From Flavobacterium limnosediminis JC2902 (GTDB taxonomy: Bacteria; Bacteroidota; Bacteroidia; Flavobacteriales; Flavobacteriaceae), in assembly GCF_000498535.1 (NCBI RefSeq), contig NZ_AVGG01000003.1, positions 124,001-188,000 on the forward strand: a DNA stretch of 64,000 nt. Direction: 5' to 3'. Of the stretch, positions 24,797 to 35,236 are shown piece by piece. The position numbers and the translations under genes were made by a program. The notes beneath the pieces were generated by a model. That model did no database searches, was not told where the DNA came from, and saw only the letters and a program-made list of their open reading frames with translations. The stretch's first letter is position 1. Every line of letters begins with the position of its first letter.

Positions 24797-27700
24797 ATGA
24801 AAAAAATCTTACTATTCTCATTTGTAGCTTTTCTGGGCACTTTAGCCTCGGAAGCACAAACTGAAAAAGTCTGGAAACCCAGTCCAGACCAAAAAATTGA
24901 GTCCTCAAAAAAAGTGAAACGATCCTCTTTTCCCTCGGAATACAAACTTTTTCAATTGGATCTTCAGTTACTCCGATCAACACTGAATCAAGCACAAAGC
25001 CGATTCGACAAAAACCCGAAAGGCATTATCATTTCAATCCCTAACGCGGAAGGCAATCTGGAACGATTCGAAATGTTCGAAGCCTCCAACTTTGACGCGG
25101 ACTTACAGGCGCAATTCCCAAACATCAGAGCCTATGCAGGTAAAGGGATTGATGACAGAACCGCTCAAATCAGACTGAGCATTTCACCCGAAGGAATCCA
25201 AACCATGGTCTTCAGAAATGACAGGGAAAACGAATTCATGGAACCCTACTCAGCTGACGGAAAAATACATGCTGTATATACTTCCGACAGAAATAAAGGA
25301 GGATTACCTTTCACATGCACCACCGATGACAAAAAAATGTTCTCCGAATTAAAATCATCAGTCGAATCAAAATCAAGCTCCGGTAAACTTCTCAATTTCA
25401 GACTGGCCATGTCCTGTACAGGAGAATATGCCGCATATCACGGGGGAACTCAGGCTGCGGTTGTAACGGCATTCAACAACACGATGACAAGGGTAAACGG
25501 CGTTTTCGAAAAAGATTTAGCCATTCACATGACGTTAATCGCTTCCACAACAAACGTAATTTACCTCAACAGTGCCACTGATCCATACGGAAATACCGAT
25601 GCCAACTATAACGCGAACTTACAAACCACACTGACCAATGTAATCGGAAATGCCAACTACGATATTGGCCATTTGGTTTCTGCAATCGGAAACAACGGAA
25701 ATGCCGGATGTATAGGTTGCGTATGCGATAACGGAAAAGGAAGCGGTTACACTACGAGCACTGCTCCAATTGGCGACAATTTCGATATTGACTTCGTCGC
25801 TCACGAAATGGGACACCAGTTTGGGGGCAACCATACCTTCTCAAACAACAATGAAGGTGCCGGCGTGAACGTGGAAGTCGGATCAGGTGTAACAGTGATG
25901 GGCTATGCCGGAATCACTCCTTATGACACACATCTTCACTCCATTGACGTGTTCCATGCCGCGAACATCAATCAAATCCAAAACAACATGTTATCCAAAA
26001 CATGTCCTACGGTCACCATATTAACACATGGCGCACCGGTAGTGAACGCTGGATTAAACTACACCATCCCGAAAAGCACACCGTTTATCTTAACAGGTTC
26101 CGCTACAGACCCTAACGGAGACACCTTGAATTATGTGTGGGAGCAAAATGATGACGGTAGTACACAAACAGCTGCCAACAGTGCTGCCCGCGCCAATAAA
26201 ACAATAGGACCGAACTGGGTAAATTACGTTCCAAGTACCACACCATCAAGATATTTTCCTAAATTGAGTTCTGTCATTGCCAATCAGGCCACTACTGCAG
26301 GCTTAGATGTTGTTGCAGAAGCTTTGAGCTCTGTCGGAAGATCATTAAATTTCAGATTAACAGCAAGAGACAATAATGTTTTAGGCGGACAAACAGGTTA
26401 TGATGACACTGTAGTTACTGTCAATGTGGTTGCCGGACCATTTACGGTGAACACCCCAAACACCTCTGTATCATGGAACGTAGGTACCAATCAAACTGTT
26501 ACATGGGCCGTTGCAGGAACGACTGCAAATGGTGTGAACTGCAACTATGTAGATATTTATTTATCGACCAACGGAGGATTGACTTATCCGATTCTTTTAG
26601 CCAACAAAGTTCCGAATGACGGAACGGAAACAATAACAGTTCCTAACAATATCGGAACCGCAAACCGAATTATGGTAAAAGGAAACAATCATATTTTCTT
26701 CGATATTTCAAATACAAACTTTACCATAGCAGCACCAACCTCCTCCTTTGCTGTAGGCTACAATGGGGTTGCTGGCGAACAATTTAAATCCGCTTGTCAG
26801 GGCGCAAATCTTTCATATGTTATCGACTATAAAGCATTGGCAGGTTTCAGTGGCACTACCACTTTCAGCGCAACCGGAAACCCAGCAGGCTCAACCGTTA
26901 GCTTTTCCCCGACTTCCATGAGCAACACAAACGGAACCGTCACCATGACAATCAGCAACACTGCAGGAAGTACGGCCGGCATTCACAATATTATTGTCAC
27001 CGCAACTTCTGGAGCCACAAGTAAAACTGTTCCGTTTTATTTTGAATTATTCAATTCAAACTTCGGAGCAATGTCACTATCCACACCGGCCAACAATGCC
27101 GTGGGGCAAAACGTAAGTCTGAACTTAACATGGGCAGCAAACAGCAATGCTTCATCGTATGATGTCCAGGTTGCTACAGATCCTGCATTCACGAACATCA
27201 TCCGTTCAGGAAACTCCACTACGACCTCTTACAGTGTATCCGGTTTATCACAAGCTGCAAACTACTACTGGAGAGTGCTTCCTAAAAACGTTTCCTGCAG
27301 TGGGACTTATAGTACTGGCTTCAAATTCACAACCGGAAATTTGGTTTGCTCAACCACCAACTCCACTAATATCCCGATTACGGTTCCGGACAATGGAACG
27401 GGTACTTCTACCATCACCATTGCCGCCGGAGGAACAATTTCCGATGTAAATGTTACCATGAATGTAAATCACACATGGATTGGTGATACGGTAGGAACAC
27501 TAACAAGTCCAACCGGAACTGTGGTTCAATTATACAACAGACCATGCGATTCAGGGTCGACCAATGCAAATATAAGTGCTACATTTGACGACTCAGGCGC
27601 TACTCCTATCTGTCCTGGAATTTCAGGGACTGTTACACCTTCGTCACCTTTATCCGCATTTAACGGACTGACTTCAACAGGGACATGGACCTTGAGGATA

Positions 27701-28039
27701 ATCGATCAGGCAACTAACGACTCGGGAACCATAAATAGTTGGAGCTTAAACATCTGTACGGTACAAACGGCAGGAGTTGCGGAAAACAACCTTAAAAATT
27801 TCGTGATTTACCCCAATCCAAACAACGGTGCTTTTAATGTACAGTTCGAATCAACGTCAGGAAACGACATTAAAATTAATGTATATGACGTAAGCGGAAG
27901 AATTATCTTTGAAAAATCATATCCAAACACGGATATTTTCAATCAAAACCTGCAATTGAACAACCCACAAGCCGGTGTTTATTTAATCACGGTTCAGGAC
28001 GGAAGCTACAAAACAACAAAACGGATTATTATAAAATAA
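24797..28039 (+). CDS. Secreted reprolysin-like (M12B-type) metalloprotease 1, T9SS cargo
   Basis: 1080 residues: a signal peptide (ends ASEAQ), a propeptide-like domain (about 45-190, FEMFEASNFDADLQAQFPNIRAYAGKGIDD), and a metzincin catalytic domain with HEMGHQFGGNH and Met-turn VTVMGYAGI. PKD/Ig-like regions follow, then a fibronectin III-like domain (about 755-850) absent from its two neighbours, a proprotein-convertase P-like domain (about 860-990) and a type A T9SS sorting domain (FVIYPNPNNGAFNVQF). It is probably secreted to degrade proteins extracellularly. First of three tandem paralogues; own promoter and terminator. Confidence 0.92.
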   Translation: MKKILLFSFVAFLGTLASEAQTEKVWKPSPDQKIESSKKVKRSSFPSEYKLFQLDLQLLRSTLNQAQSRFDKNPKGIIISIPNAEGNLERFEMFEASNFDADLQAQFPNIRAYAGKGIDDRTAQIRLSISPEGIQTMVFRNDRENEFMEPYSADGKIHAVYTSDRNKGGLPFTCTTDDKKMFSELKSSVESKSSSGKLLNFRLAMSCTGEYAAYHGGTQAAVVTAFNNTMTRVNGVFEKDLAIHMTLIASTTNVIYLNSATDPYGNTDANYNANLQTTLTNVIGNANYDIGHLVSAIGNNGNAGCIGCVCDNGKGSGYTTSTAPIGDNFDIDFVAHEMGHQFGGNHTFSNNNEGAGVNVEVGSGVTVMGYAGITPYDTHLHSIDVFHAANINQIQNNMLSKTCPTVTILTHGAPVVNAGLNYTIPKSTPFILTGSATDPNGDTLNYVWEQNDDGSTQTAANSAARANKTIGPNWVNYVPSTTPSRYFPKLSSVIANQATTAGLDVVAEALSSVGRSLNFRLTARDNNVLGGQTGYDDTVVTVNVVAGPFTVNTPNTSVSWNVGTNQTVTWAVAGTTANGVNCNYVDIYLSTNGGLTYPILLANKVPNDGTETITVPNNIGTANRIMVKGNNHIFFDISNTNFTIAAPTSSFAVGYNGVAGEQFKSACQGANLSYVIDYKALAGFSGTTTFSATGNPAGSTVSFSPTSMSNTNGTVTMTISNTAGSTAGIHNIIVTATSGATSKTVPFYFELFNSNFGAMSLSTPANNAVGQNVSLNLTWAANSNASSYDVQVATDPAFTNIIRSGNSTTTSYSVSGLSQAANYYWRVLPKNVSCSGTYSTGFKFTTGNLVCSTTNSTNIPITVPDNGTGTSTITIAAGGTISDVNVTMNVNHTWIGDTVGTLTSPTGTVVQLYNRPCDSGSTNANISATFDDSGATPICPGISGTVTPSSPLSAFNGLTSTGTWTLRIIDQATNDSGTINSWSLNICTVQTAGVAENNLKNFVIYPNPNNGAFNVQFESTSGNDIKINVYDVSGRIIFEKSYPNTDIFNQNLQLNNPQAGVYLITVQDGSYKTTKRIIIK

Positions 28040-28047
28040 AGAACCAC

Positions 28048-28077
28048 AAAAAAAGCGTCAAATATGACGCTTTTTTT
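28048..28077 (+). terminator. Terminator of metalloprotease 1
   Basis: GCGTCA/TGACGC stem (28055-28060, 28065-28070) flanked by A-run and T-run, so partly bidirectional. Confidence 0.9.
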
Positions 28078-28150
28078 ATTCATATTATTGAAAATACATT
28101 TAAATAACAAAATAATTCGTAAATTCGAAAAAAATTAACTTTACTAAAAA

Positions 28151-30847
28151 ATGAAGAAAACTTTACTTTTAACCTTAGCAGCCGCGGCGTTGATGTTCAC
28201 AGAAGGACATGCACAAACAGACCGCTTTTGGAAGCCTGCCGAAAACGGTAATGTGACCGTATCTAAAACGGCATCCAGAGAGAGCTTCCCAAAAAACTAT
28301 ACGCTGTATAGTCTAGACCTGAACACCCTAAAGCAAACCTTGCTTTCTGCTCCAAACAGAACAGAAAAGGGAAAAAGTGGGGTTATCATTTCCCTTCCCA
28401 ACACAAATGGTAAAACAGAACGTTTCGAAATGTTTGAAGCCTCCAACTTTGACCCTGAATTACAGGCACAGTTTCCGGAGATCAGAGCGTATGCAGGAGT
28501 TGGTATTGACGACAAATATGCTCAGGTACGTTTAAGTATCGACCCGAAAGGAATCCAAACAATGGTTTTCAGAGCTGACAAAAAAAATGAGTTCATGGAG
28601 CCATATTCTGCTGACGGAAAAGTATATGCGGTTTTCTCCTCAAGCAGAGAAAAAGGAAAACTCCCTTTCACTTGTTCAACACCCGACCAAATTTTAATTA
28701 ATGACCTATCCGGAAAAGCCGCTACGTCAAGATCAAGTACAGGAAACTTACTGACATTCCGATTAGCCCTTTCCTGCACGGCTGAATATGCAAACTATTT
28801 CGGTGCCTCTAGCGCTGCTCAGGTCGCATTAGTTAACGCTGCTTTCAATGCTACAATGACACGTGTAAACGGAGTATTTGAAAAAGACTTCGCGATTCGC
28901 ATGAATATCATTGCAGCAAACAACAATGTTATTTTTTACAATCCTGCCACAGATCCATACTCCCCATCTGCAAGTATGAACAACTGGAACGCTGAATTAC
29001 AGAGCACCCTAACAACTATAATCGGTGAAGCCAACTACGACGTAGGACACTTATTCGGTGCAGACGGTGGCGGCGGTAGTGCCGGGTGTATCGGGTGTGT
29101 TTGTACAGACGGAATCAAAGGACGCGGAATAACCTCCCCAGCTGATGCAGTTCCCGCAGGTGACACATTTGACATTGACTACGTAGCACACGAATTGGGC
29201 CACCAATTTGGAGCAAACCACACCTTCTCACATGGATCAGAACCGTACAACGTTAATGTCGAACCGGGATCAGGATCAACAATTATGGGTTATGCCGGAA
29301 TAACATCATACAATGTACAAATGAATTCTGATGACTACTTCCATGCTGCAAGTATTGCTCAGGTTCAGGCGAATATGGTAGGAAAAACATGTCCCACATC
29401 AACAGCCATAACACACGGAACTCCCACAGTAAATGCCGGAGCAGATTATACAATTCCAATCAGCACTCCATTTATGCTTACCGGTTCGGCCACAGATCCA
29501 AACGGAAACCCATTAGTTTATACATGGGAACAAATGGATTCAGCCACAACCCAAACAGGTGCAAACAGCGTTGCTTCTCCAACAAAAACAGGCGGCCCTA
29601 ACTGGAGATCTTTTGAACCAACCACATCTCCAACAAGAATTTTCCCTGTAATGAGTGCAGTTCTAAATGGCCAAACAACATCTACCGGACCCGGAGGAAT
29701 TGTAGTTGAGGCATTAAGCTCGGTAGCAAGAACCCTAAACTTCCGATTGACCGCAAGAGACAATATTGCAGGAGGAGGTCAAACAAATTTTGACAACGTA
29801 CTGGTAACTGTTGACGCTGCAAAAGGCCCTCTTACAGTGACATCTCAGGCAACGTCCGGGATTTCATGGACCCAAGGCTCAACGCAAACCGTTACCTGGA
29901 CTGTTAACAACACCAACACAAGTCCCGGCGGAGCAAATGTGGATATTTTATTATCTACGGATGGCGGCCAGACATTCCCGACAGTTTTACTGGCGAACAC
30001 CCTTAACGACGGAACGCAAACCATTACGGTGCCAAACATTGCCGCACAACAATGTAGAATTATGGTAAAAGCATCGGGTAATGTTTTCTTCAATGTGAAT
30101 GCTGCTTATTTCGCAATCGGATATACTATCACTACCACATGTAACACGTACTCCAATACTACTCCACTTGTAATTCCTGATGCAACAGCAGGTGGCCCCG
30201 GCGCAGTAGTAAATAACACAATCAGTGTACCTGTTATTACTGGAACCATATACGATGTAGATGTTAATCTTAATGTAAACCATTCTTGGCCTTCAGACTT
30301 AGTAATCGCTCTTAATCATCCCGACAATACTCAAGTGACTTTATGGGGAAGAGCTTGTGCCGGAAATGACAATTTCAACATAACACTGAGCGACGGCTCC
30401 CCTGCTTTCACTTGTGTAGCCAATATGACAGGAACTTTTGCCCCGTCTTCTCCTTTATCAGCGTTTAACAATAAGCCGAGAAATGGAACATGGACACTAT
30501 TGGCCAGTGATTTTGCCCTTCAGGATACGGGACAGATCAACTCATGGTCAATCAATGTATGTACACAAACATTCACGTTAGCAACTGAAAGTTTCGGTTT
30601 ACAGGATTTCACGTTATACCCGAATCCGAACAATGGAAACTTTAATGTTCAATTTTCTTCCGACACACAAAACAACGTTAAAATTGGAGTTCATGACATG
30701 AGAGGCCGATTGGTTTTTGAAAAAGAATATCAAAACGCGGGCATATTCAATCAAAACATCCAACTTACCAACGTACAATCCGGCGTTTACATAGTAACCG
30801 TTCAGGATGGAGACAGAAAAGAAGTTAAGAAAATTTCTATAAAATAA
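28151..30847 (+). CDS. Secreted reprolysin-like metalloprotease 2, T9SS cargo
   Basis: 898 residues with the plan of the preceding paralogue minus the FnIII-like domain: signal peptide (ends GHAQ), propeptide (FEMFEASNFDPELQAQFPEIRAYAGVGIDD), zinc motif HELGHQFGANH, Met-turn STIMGYAGI, Ig/PKD-like modules, a P-like domain (VNHSWPSDLVIAL ... FNNKPRNGTWTLLASD) and the sorting domain FTLYPNPNNGNFNVQF. The Ig module (VDILLSTDGGQTF) is closer to paralogue 3 than to paralogue 1. The upstream -7 candidate (TAAATTCG at 28120) has one mismatch. Confidence 0.92.
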   Translation: MKKTLLLTLAAAALMFTEGHAQTDRFWKPAENGNVTVSKTASRESFPKNYTLYSLDLNTLKQTLLSAPNRTEKGKSGVIISLPNTNGKTERFEMFEASNFDPELQAQFPEIRAYAGVGIDDKYAQVRLSIDPKGIQTMVFRADKKNEFMEPYSADGKVYAVFSSSREKGKLPFTCSTPDQILINDLSGKAATSRSSTGNLLTFRLALSCTAEYANYFGASSAAQVALVNAAFNATMTRVNGVFEKDFAIRMNIIAANNNVIFYNPATDPYSPSASMNNWNAELQSTLTTIIGEANYDVGHLFGADGGGGSAGCIGCVCTDGIKGRGITSPADAVPAGDTFDIDYVAHELGHQFGANHTFSHGSEPYNVNVEPGSGSTIMGYAGITSYNVQMNSDDYFHAASIAQVQANMVGKTCPTSTAITHGTPTVNAGADYTIPISTPFMLTGSATDPNGNPLVYTWEQMDSATTQTGANSVASPTKTGGPNWRSFEPTTSPTRIFPVMSAVLNGQTTSTGPGGIVVEALSSVARTLNFRLTARDNIAGGGQTNFDNVLVTVDAAKGPLTVTSQATSGISWTQGSTQTVTWTVNNTNTSPGGANVDILLSTDGGQTFPTVLLANTLNDGTQTITVPNIAAQQCRIMVKASGNVFFNVNAAYFAIGYTITTTCNTYSNTTPLVIPDATAGGPGAVVNNTISVPVITGTIYDVDVNLNVNHSWPSDLVIALNHPDNTQVTLWGRACAGNDNFNITLSDGSPAFTCVANMTGTFAPSSPLSAFNNKPRNGTWTLLASDFALQDTGQINSWSINVCTQTFTLATESFGLQDFTLYPNPNNGNFNVQFSSDTQNNVKIGVHDMRGRLVFEKEYQNAGIFNQNIQLTNVQSGVYIVTVQDGDRKEVKKISIK

Positions 30848-30861
30848 ATTAGCAATACAGC

Positions 30862-30894
30862 AAAAAAAGGTGTCAATTTTTGACACCTTTTTTT
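30862..30894 (+). terminator. Terminator of metalloprotease 2
   Basis: AAAAAAAGGTGTCA pairs with TGACACCTTTTTTT (30862-30875, 30881-30894). Confidence 0.92.
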
Positions 30895-30910
30895 ATTTAA
30901 TTCATTGAAA

Positions 30911-30941
30911 TTTGGAATTTTACAAAAAATCTCTAATTTTG
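30911..30941 (+). promoter_or_regulatory. Promoter of metalloprotease 3 (TTTG, 19 bp, TAATTTTG)
   Basis: TTTG at 30911-30914 and TAATTTTG at 30934-30941 with a 19-bp gap, the Bacteroidota consensus, 22 bases before ATG 30964. Confidence 0.7.
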
Positions 30942-30963
30942 ACACAAACTTAACATTACTAAA

Positions 30964-33780
30964 ATGAAAAAAAATCTACTCCTGGCCATTGCTGCATTTG
31001 CACTATCTACCGGATATGCTCAAAATGACAAGTTTTGGTCTGCCTTCAAAGGTGAAAGCAGCAAGCTTGCTACCGACAAAGCAGTAGCGCGAGTTTCTTT
31101 CCCAAAACAGTTTGATTTGTTTGAACTGAATCTGAATCACATCAAACAAACATTACTGGCTGCGCAAAACGCATCACCTAACCAAAAAGTAATCATAACG
31201 ATACCAAACGCCGATGGTGCTTTGGAGGAATTTGAGATGTACGAGGCTTCAAACTTCGAGGCTGATTTACAGGCACAGTTCCCGGAAATCAGAGCCTATT
31301 CAGGAAAAGGGATTACGGACAAATACGCTACGTTAAAATTAAGTATTTCTCCTCAAGGAATACAGACTATGGTATTCAGAGCTGACAAACCAAATGAATT
31401 CATTGAGCCGTATTCTCAGGACCATAAAATATATGCAGTTTTCAAATCTCAAAGAGAAAAAGGAAAACTACCTTGGACTTGTTCTACAGCGGATGCTGAG
31501 ATGTTCGACGGAATTTCTCCAAAAGCCAAAAATTTTGCCGGAAAATTCAGTGACGGGAAACTACGTACAATGAGATTAGCGCAATCGGTAACGGCTGAAT
31601 ATTCCAATTATTTCGGAGCCAGCAGTGCGGCTCAGGTAAATTTGGTTTTGGCTGCTATCAACAATACTTTAACACGCTGTAACGGCGTTTATGAGAAAGA
31701 TTTAGGCTTACACTTAAACCTGATTGCACAATCCACAAACGTAATTTTTTACAACCCATTAACTGACCCGTATTCTGCTGCTGCTACCGGATCTCAAGGA
31801 GCATGGAATACCGAATTACAAAACACTTTAAGTACACGTCTTACAGGTACAGGAACGACTTTACTGGCAAACAATAACGCTTATGACATCGGTCACTTAT
31901 TTGGAGCATCAGGCGGAGGCGGAAATGCAGGTTGTATCGGATGTGTATGCGTGAACGACACTGCATCCTCTGCAGACAAAAACAAAGGGAGTGGGTACAC
32001 TTCTCCTGGAGACGGAATCCCTCAGGGAGACAATTTCGACATTGACTATGTAGTTCACGAAGTTGGACATCAGTTAGGAGCAAACCACACTTTCTCTCAC
32101 GGGAATGAAGGTACAGGAGTAAATATGGAAGTAGGCTCCGGAATAACCATCATGGGGTATGCGGGTATCACCAACCAGAATGTTGCTGCTCACTCCATAG
32201 ATGTATACCATGCGGCATCCATAGCTCAGATTCAAGCGAATTTAACCGGAAAAACATGTCCTGTAATATCTACAATCAACAATGCTACTCCGGTAGCTAA
32301 CGCCGGTGCAGCAAGCTACACTATCCCAAAAAGCACCCCTTTCAAACTAACAGGATCGGCTACTGATGCAAACGCAGGAGACGCCCTTACTTATATGTGG
32401 GAACAATACGATAATGATTCTGCTGCACAAACCTTAGCGAACAGTGCGGCTTCCGCAACCAAAACTATCGGCCCTAACTTTAGGGATTACACCCATTCTA
32501 GTTCTCCGGTACGTTATTTCCCTACAATGAACTCTATTCTGAACGGATCAACCACAACTCAAGGTGATGCTATTCTTGTTGAAGCATTAAGCTCAGTTGC
32601 AAGAACATTAAACTTCCGACTGACAGTTAGAGACAACGTTGCTTACAGCGGTACGGCACCAATAAAAGTTGCACAAACCAATTTTGCCAATACTGCTGTT
32701 ATTATTGATGACACAAGAGGTCCTCTTACCGTTACTTCACAAAATACAGACGGTATCGTTTGGGCACCTGCTTCGACACAAACTATTACCTGGGATGTGA
32801 ACAACACCAATGGAAGTGCAGGTGGAACTAACGTAGATATTTTATTATCTACCGATAATGGCGCTACTTTCTCAACAGTACTTTTAGCGAACACTCCAAA
32901 TGACGGAACTCAATCAATAACTGTCCCTGCTGTTAGTTCTGCTAATTGTAGAGTAATGGTAAAAGCCTCCGGAAACATTTTCTTTAATGTTAACACAAAA
33001 AACATTGCCGTTGGTAACTATACTTATGTAACACAAAACCAATGTTCTGATTACACTTTTAACTTAAACGCTGCCATAACAGAGAGCGCAGACAATTCGT
33101 ATCCAGGTATTTCATTAACTGTTGCTGATTCTTTCACCATTACAGACGCTAATTTTTATGCCAATGTAACACATCCGAATATTGGTCAGTTCAACCTATT
33201 ACTTATGGCTCCTTGGCAAACGGCTCTGAATACTGCCTTGTGGTATAACAACCCTACTTGTACCGGTGCAAATTTGAATAAATGGTTTGACACTTCAGGT
33301 GCTGCCCTAAACTGTGCAACAACGACAGACAGTAATTTCGCAAGTGCATTCTTGCCTTTCTCAACTACCAACATAAATGGCTTTAACGGTAACAATAGTG
33401 CAGGTACTTGGAAAATTTATTTCAAGGATAACGTTGTAGATTCAAATATTGCCACTGCAAGATTTAACACATTTACAATTCAGTTATGTAAAACTGTATC
33501 AGTACCGGTACTTTCTACTGAAAACTTCGGCTTAGAGAATTTCTCAATCTATCCTAACCCGAACAACGGTAATTTCAACGTTCAGTTTACATCAAATTCA
33601 TCTAATGAAATTAAAATTGGTGTTCACGACTTGAGAGGCCGTTTAGTATTCGAAAACGAATATCAAAACACCGGAACATTCAATCAGAATCTACAGTTGA
33701 ACAAAGTTCAAACTGGGATTTACATCGTAACAGTTCAAGACGGTGAGCGTAAAGAAACTAAGAAAATCGTTATCGAGTAA
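30964..33780 (+). CDS. Secreted reprolysin-like metalloprotease 3, T9SS cargo
   Basis: 938 residues with a signal peptide (ends GYAQ), propeptide (FEMYEASNFEADLQAQFPEIRAYSGKGI), zinc site HEVGHQLGANH and Met-turn ITIMGYAGI. Ig-like modules follow, then a P-like domain more diverged than in the neighbours (TITDANFYANVTHPNIGQFNLLLMAP) and the sorting domain FSIYPNPNNGNFNVQF ... GIYIVTVQDGERKETKKIVIE. It was probably produced by tandem duplication. The diverged P-like domain suggests altered substrate or surface attachment (inference). Confidence 0.92.
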   Translation: MKKNLLLAIAAFALSTGYAQNDKFWSAFKGESSKLATDKAVARVSFPKQFDLFELNLNHIKQTLLAAQNASPNQKVIITIPNADGALEEFEMYEASNFEADLQAQFPEIRAYSGKGITDKYATLKLSISPQGIQTMVFRADKPNEFIEPYSQDHKIYAVFKSQREKGKLPWTCSTADAEMFDGISPKAKNFAGKFSDGKLRTMRLAQSVTAEYSNYFGASSAAQVNLVLAAINNTLTRCNGVYEKDLGLHLNLIAQSTNVIFYNPLTDPYSAAATGSQGAWNTELQNTLSTRLTGTGTTLLANNNAYDIGHLFGASGGGGNAGCIGCVCVNDTASSADKNKGSGYTSPGDGIPQGDNFDIDYVVHEVGHQLGANHTFSHGNEGTGVNMEVGSGITIMGYAGITNQNVAAHSIDVYHAASIAQIQANLTGKTCPVISTINNATPVANAGAASYTIPKSTPFKLTGSATDANAGDALTYMWEQYDNDSAAQTLANSAASATKTIGPNFRDYTHSSSPVRYFPTMNSILNGSTTTQGDAILVEALSSVARTLNFRLTVRDNVAYSGTAPIKVAQTNFANTAVIIDDTRGPLTVTSQNTDGIVWAPASTQTITWDVNNTNGSAGGTNVDILLSTDNGATFSTVLLANTPNDGTQSITVPAVSSANCRVMVKASGNIFFNVNTKNIAVGNYTYVTQNQCSDYTFNLNAAITESADNSYPGISLTVADSFTITDANFYANVTHPNIGQFNLLLMAPWQTALNTALWYNNPTCTGANLNKWFDTSGAALNCATTTDSNFASAFLPFSTTNINGFNGNNSAGTWKIYFKDNVVDSNIATARFNTFTIQLCKTVSVPVLSTENFGLENFSIYPNPNNGNFNVQFTSNSSNEIKIGVHDLRGRLVFENEYQNTGTFNQNLQLNKVQTGIYIVTVQDGERKETKKIVIE

Positions 33781-33803
33781 TTAGTTTACAGCACATAAAA
33801 AGC

Positions 33804-33830
33804 AAAAGCGCCTTTAGGGGCGCTTTTCTT
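33804..33830 (+). terminator. Terminator of metalloprotease 3
   Basis: AAAAGCGCC (33804-33812) pairs with GGCGCTTTT (33819-33827), then T-rich. Confidence 0.9.
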
Positions 33831-33877
33831 TTACAATAAGGTCACAATCCAAACATTGCGACAGTATCAGCAAAATA

Positions 33878-34156
33878 TTAAAACCAAGGTCTCTTATTCA
33901 TCTGATAGGTTTCATAAAATTCCTGATCTGTCTTTGTCAAATACACTATCCCTTCAATAAAGCCAACCAAACTCCCCACTCCGCAGGTTATAATGGTGAT
34001 GACAATCTGAAGGATGCCTTCCTGGACATATCCCAAAATGAATTTATGAACACCTAATCCTCCAAATAAAATACCCATGACCCCTGCAATCACTTTTTTA
34101 TTCTCTTGTTGCGGCTGGGGCTGATTCCAGTCCTCTCTTGGTTTAGTAACCTCCAT
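33878..34156 (-). CDS. TM2-domain membrane protein
   Basis: 92 residues. A Pro/Gln-rich N-terminus (DWNQPQPQQENKK) leads to two transmembrane helices of a TM2 domain with the characteristic GGLGVHKFILGY turn between them and CGVGSLVGFIEGIVYL after it. The family has no settled function. Co-directional with the VOC gene 44 bases upstream. Confidence 0.9.
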   Translation of the reverse strand: MEVTKPREDWNQPQPQQENKKVIAGVMGILFGGLGVHKFILGYVQEGILQIVITIITCGVGSLVGFIEGIVYLTKTDQEFYETYQMNKRPWF

Positions 34157-34200
34157 ATTTTTAGTTTTTGATTAATTACTGCTTTTCAAATTATACTTCA

Positions 34201-34599
34201 CTACAGGAACGCCTTATCGACAGGCTCCCAAAGTTCAATCTTATTACCTTCCGGATCGAGAATCCACCCGAATTTTCCATACTCATACGACTCCATTTCA
34301 CCCACAACAGTTACACCCTCTTCCTTTAAGACTTCCAGAAGCGCTTCCAAATTGTCTACCCGGAAATTCATCATGAATTGTTTCTGACTCGGTTCAAAGT
34401 ACTTGGTTTCTGCCGGAAAAGGCGACCATTGCGTGGAGCAATCGTTCCCTGCCTTATCTTTCCACCAAAACGTCCAGCCGTACTGATCCACCGGAATGCC
34501 CAAATGATTTTTATACCAGTCTTTGGTCGCGTTAGGATCATCGCATTTGAAGAAAAAACCACCCAGTCCGGTCACTCTCTTGATATCCTTATTACTCAT
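34201..34599 (-). CDS. VOC-family (glyoxalase-like) protein
   Basis: 133 residues from ATG 34599 (MSNKDIKRVTGLGGFFFKC). One glyoxalase/bleomycin-resistance module is followed by a second half motif: DPNATKDWYKNHLGIP, MMNFRVDNLEALLEVLKEEG, GWILDPEGNKIELWEP (metal-binding Glu). The substrate is unknown. Its start overlaps the stop of the upstream membrane protein by 8 bases, so translation is coupled. The longer reading from 34662 lies inside that upstream gene and is not the start. Confidence 0.88.
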   Translation of the reverse strand: MSNKDIKRVTGLGGFFFKCDDPNATKDWYKNHLGIPVDQYGWTFWWKDKAGNDCSTQWSPFPAETKYFEPSQKQFMMNFRVDNLEALLEVLKEEGVTVVGEMESYEYGKFGWILDPEGNKIELWEPVDKAFL

Positions 34600-35002
34600 G
34601 ATTATTGATATTGTTGATTTTAAAGAAAACAGTCGTCGCCAATAGCAGCAAAACGCCTTCAACTGTGAAGAAAAATAAATGATTAAACAATTCGTTGGCG
34701 ACGTAACTGCATCCCATTCCGAAAAGAATCAATCCTAAAGACAATAACAAACCCTGAAGTCGTGCCGATGGATTCCCGTTTTTAATGGGCTTCGCCAAAA
34801 AAAACATCCAGATGCCGGACAACAACATCATAATGGACGAATACAACCAGATCATCTGCATGCCCTGGGCGGCGGGTTCCCTTATTTCGCCTTTGGCAAT
34901 ATGTTCCAATACAGCAGGAAAACCCAAAAAGGCGTGGGGAATAAACTGCAGGCAGGTGATTGCCGCCACAAAAAGGGTCAGGTAAAACGCAATTTTATTC
35001 AT
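34592..35002 (-). CDS. Small four-helix membrane protein, unknown
   Basis: 136 residues from ATG 35002 (MNKIAFYLTLFVAAIT), with four hydrophobic helices, including MIWLYSSIMMLLSGIWMFFLA and LQGLLLSLGLILFGMGCSYVA. No family is recognised with certainty. The N-terminal extension readable to 35128 lies in AT-rich leader sequence and is not convincing. Overlaps the VOC gene by 8 bases, so the two form an operon. Confidence 0.7.
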   Translation of the reverse strand: MNKIAFYLTLFVAAITCLQFIPHAFLGFPAVLEHIAKGEIREPAAQGMQMIWLYSSIMMLLSGIWMFFLAKPIKNGNPSARLQGLLLSLGLILFGMGCSYVANELFNHLFFFTVEGVLLLLATTVFFKINNINNHE

Positions 35003-35236
35003 CTTCGTTGTTTTGGTTGATAAATATATTAAAATATTTGTTGGTTTTACAACCGAATTCTTACAGTATGATTTTTTTTCTATATTCGCAATGCGAGATA
35101 AAACAGCAAATCGGAACTTGTGTTCCAAACGGAGCGTATTCGGTCAACAGAGAATATTTACCGATTTACAGCACCTGACAAATAAACTTAAATAAAACAA
35201 CCAACGTTATACTAAACTTACCAATAAAAAAACCCC

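Noticed and set aside
24797-33780. Assembly duplication of one protease gene
   Set aside because: The three genes differ in length, domain content, codons and intergenic sequence, so they are true diverged paralogues.
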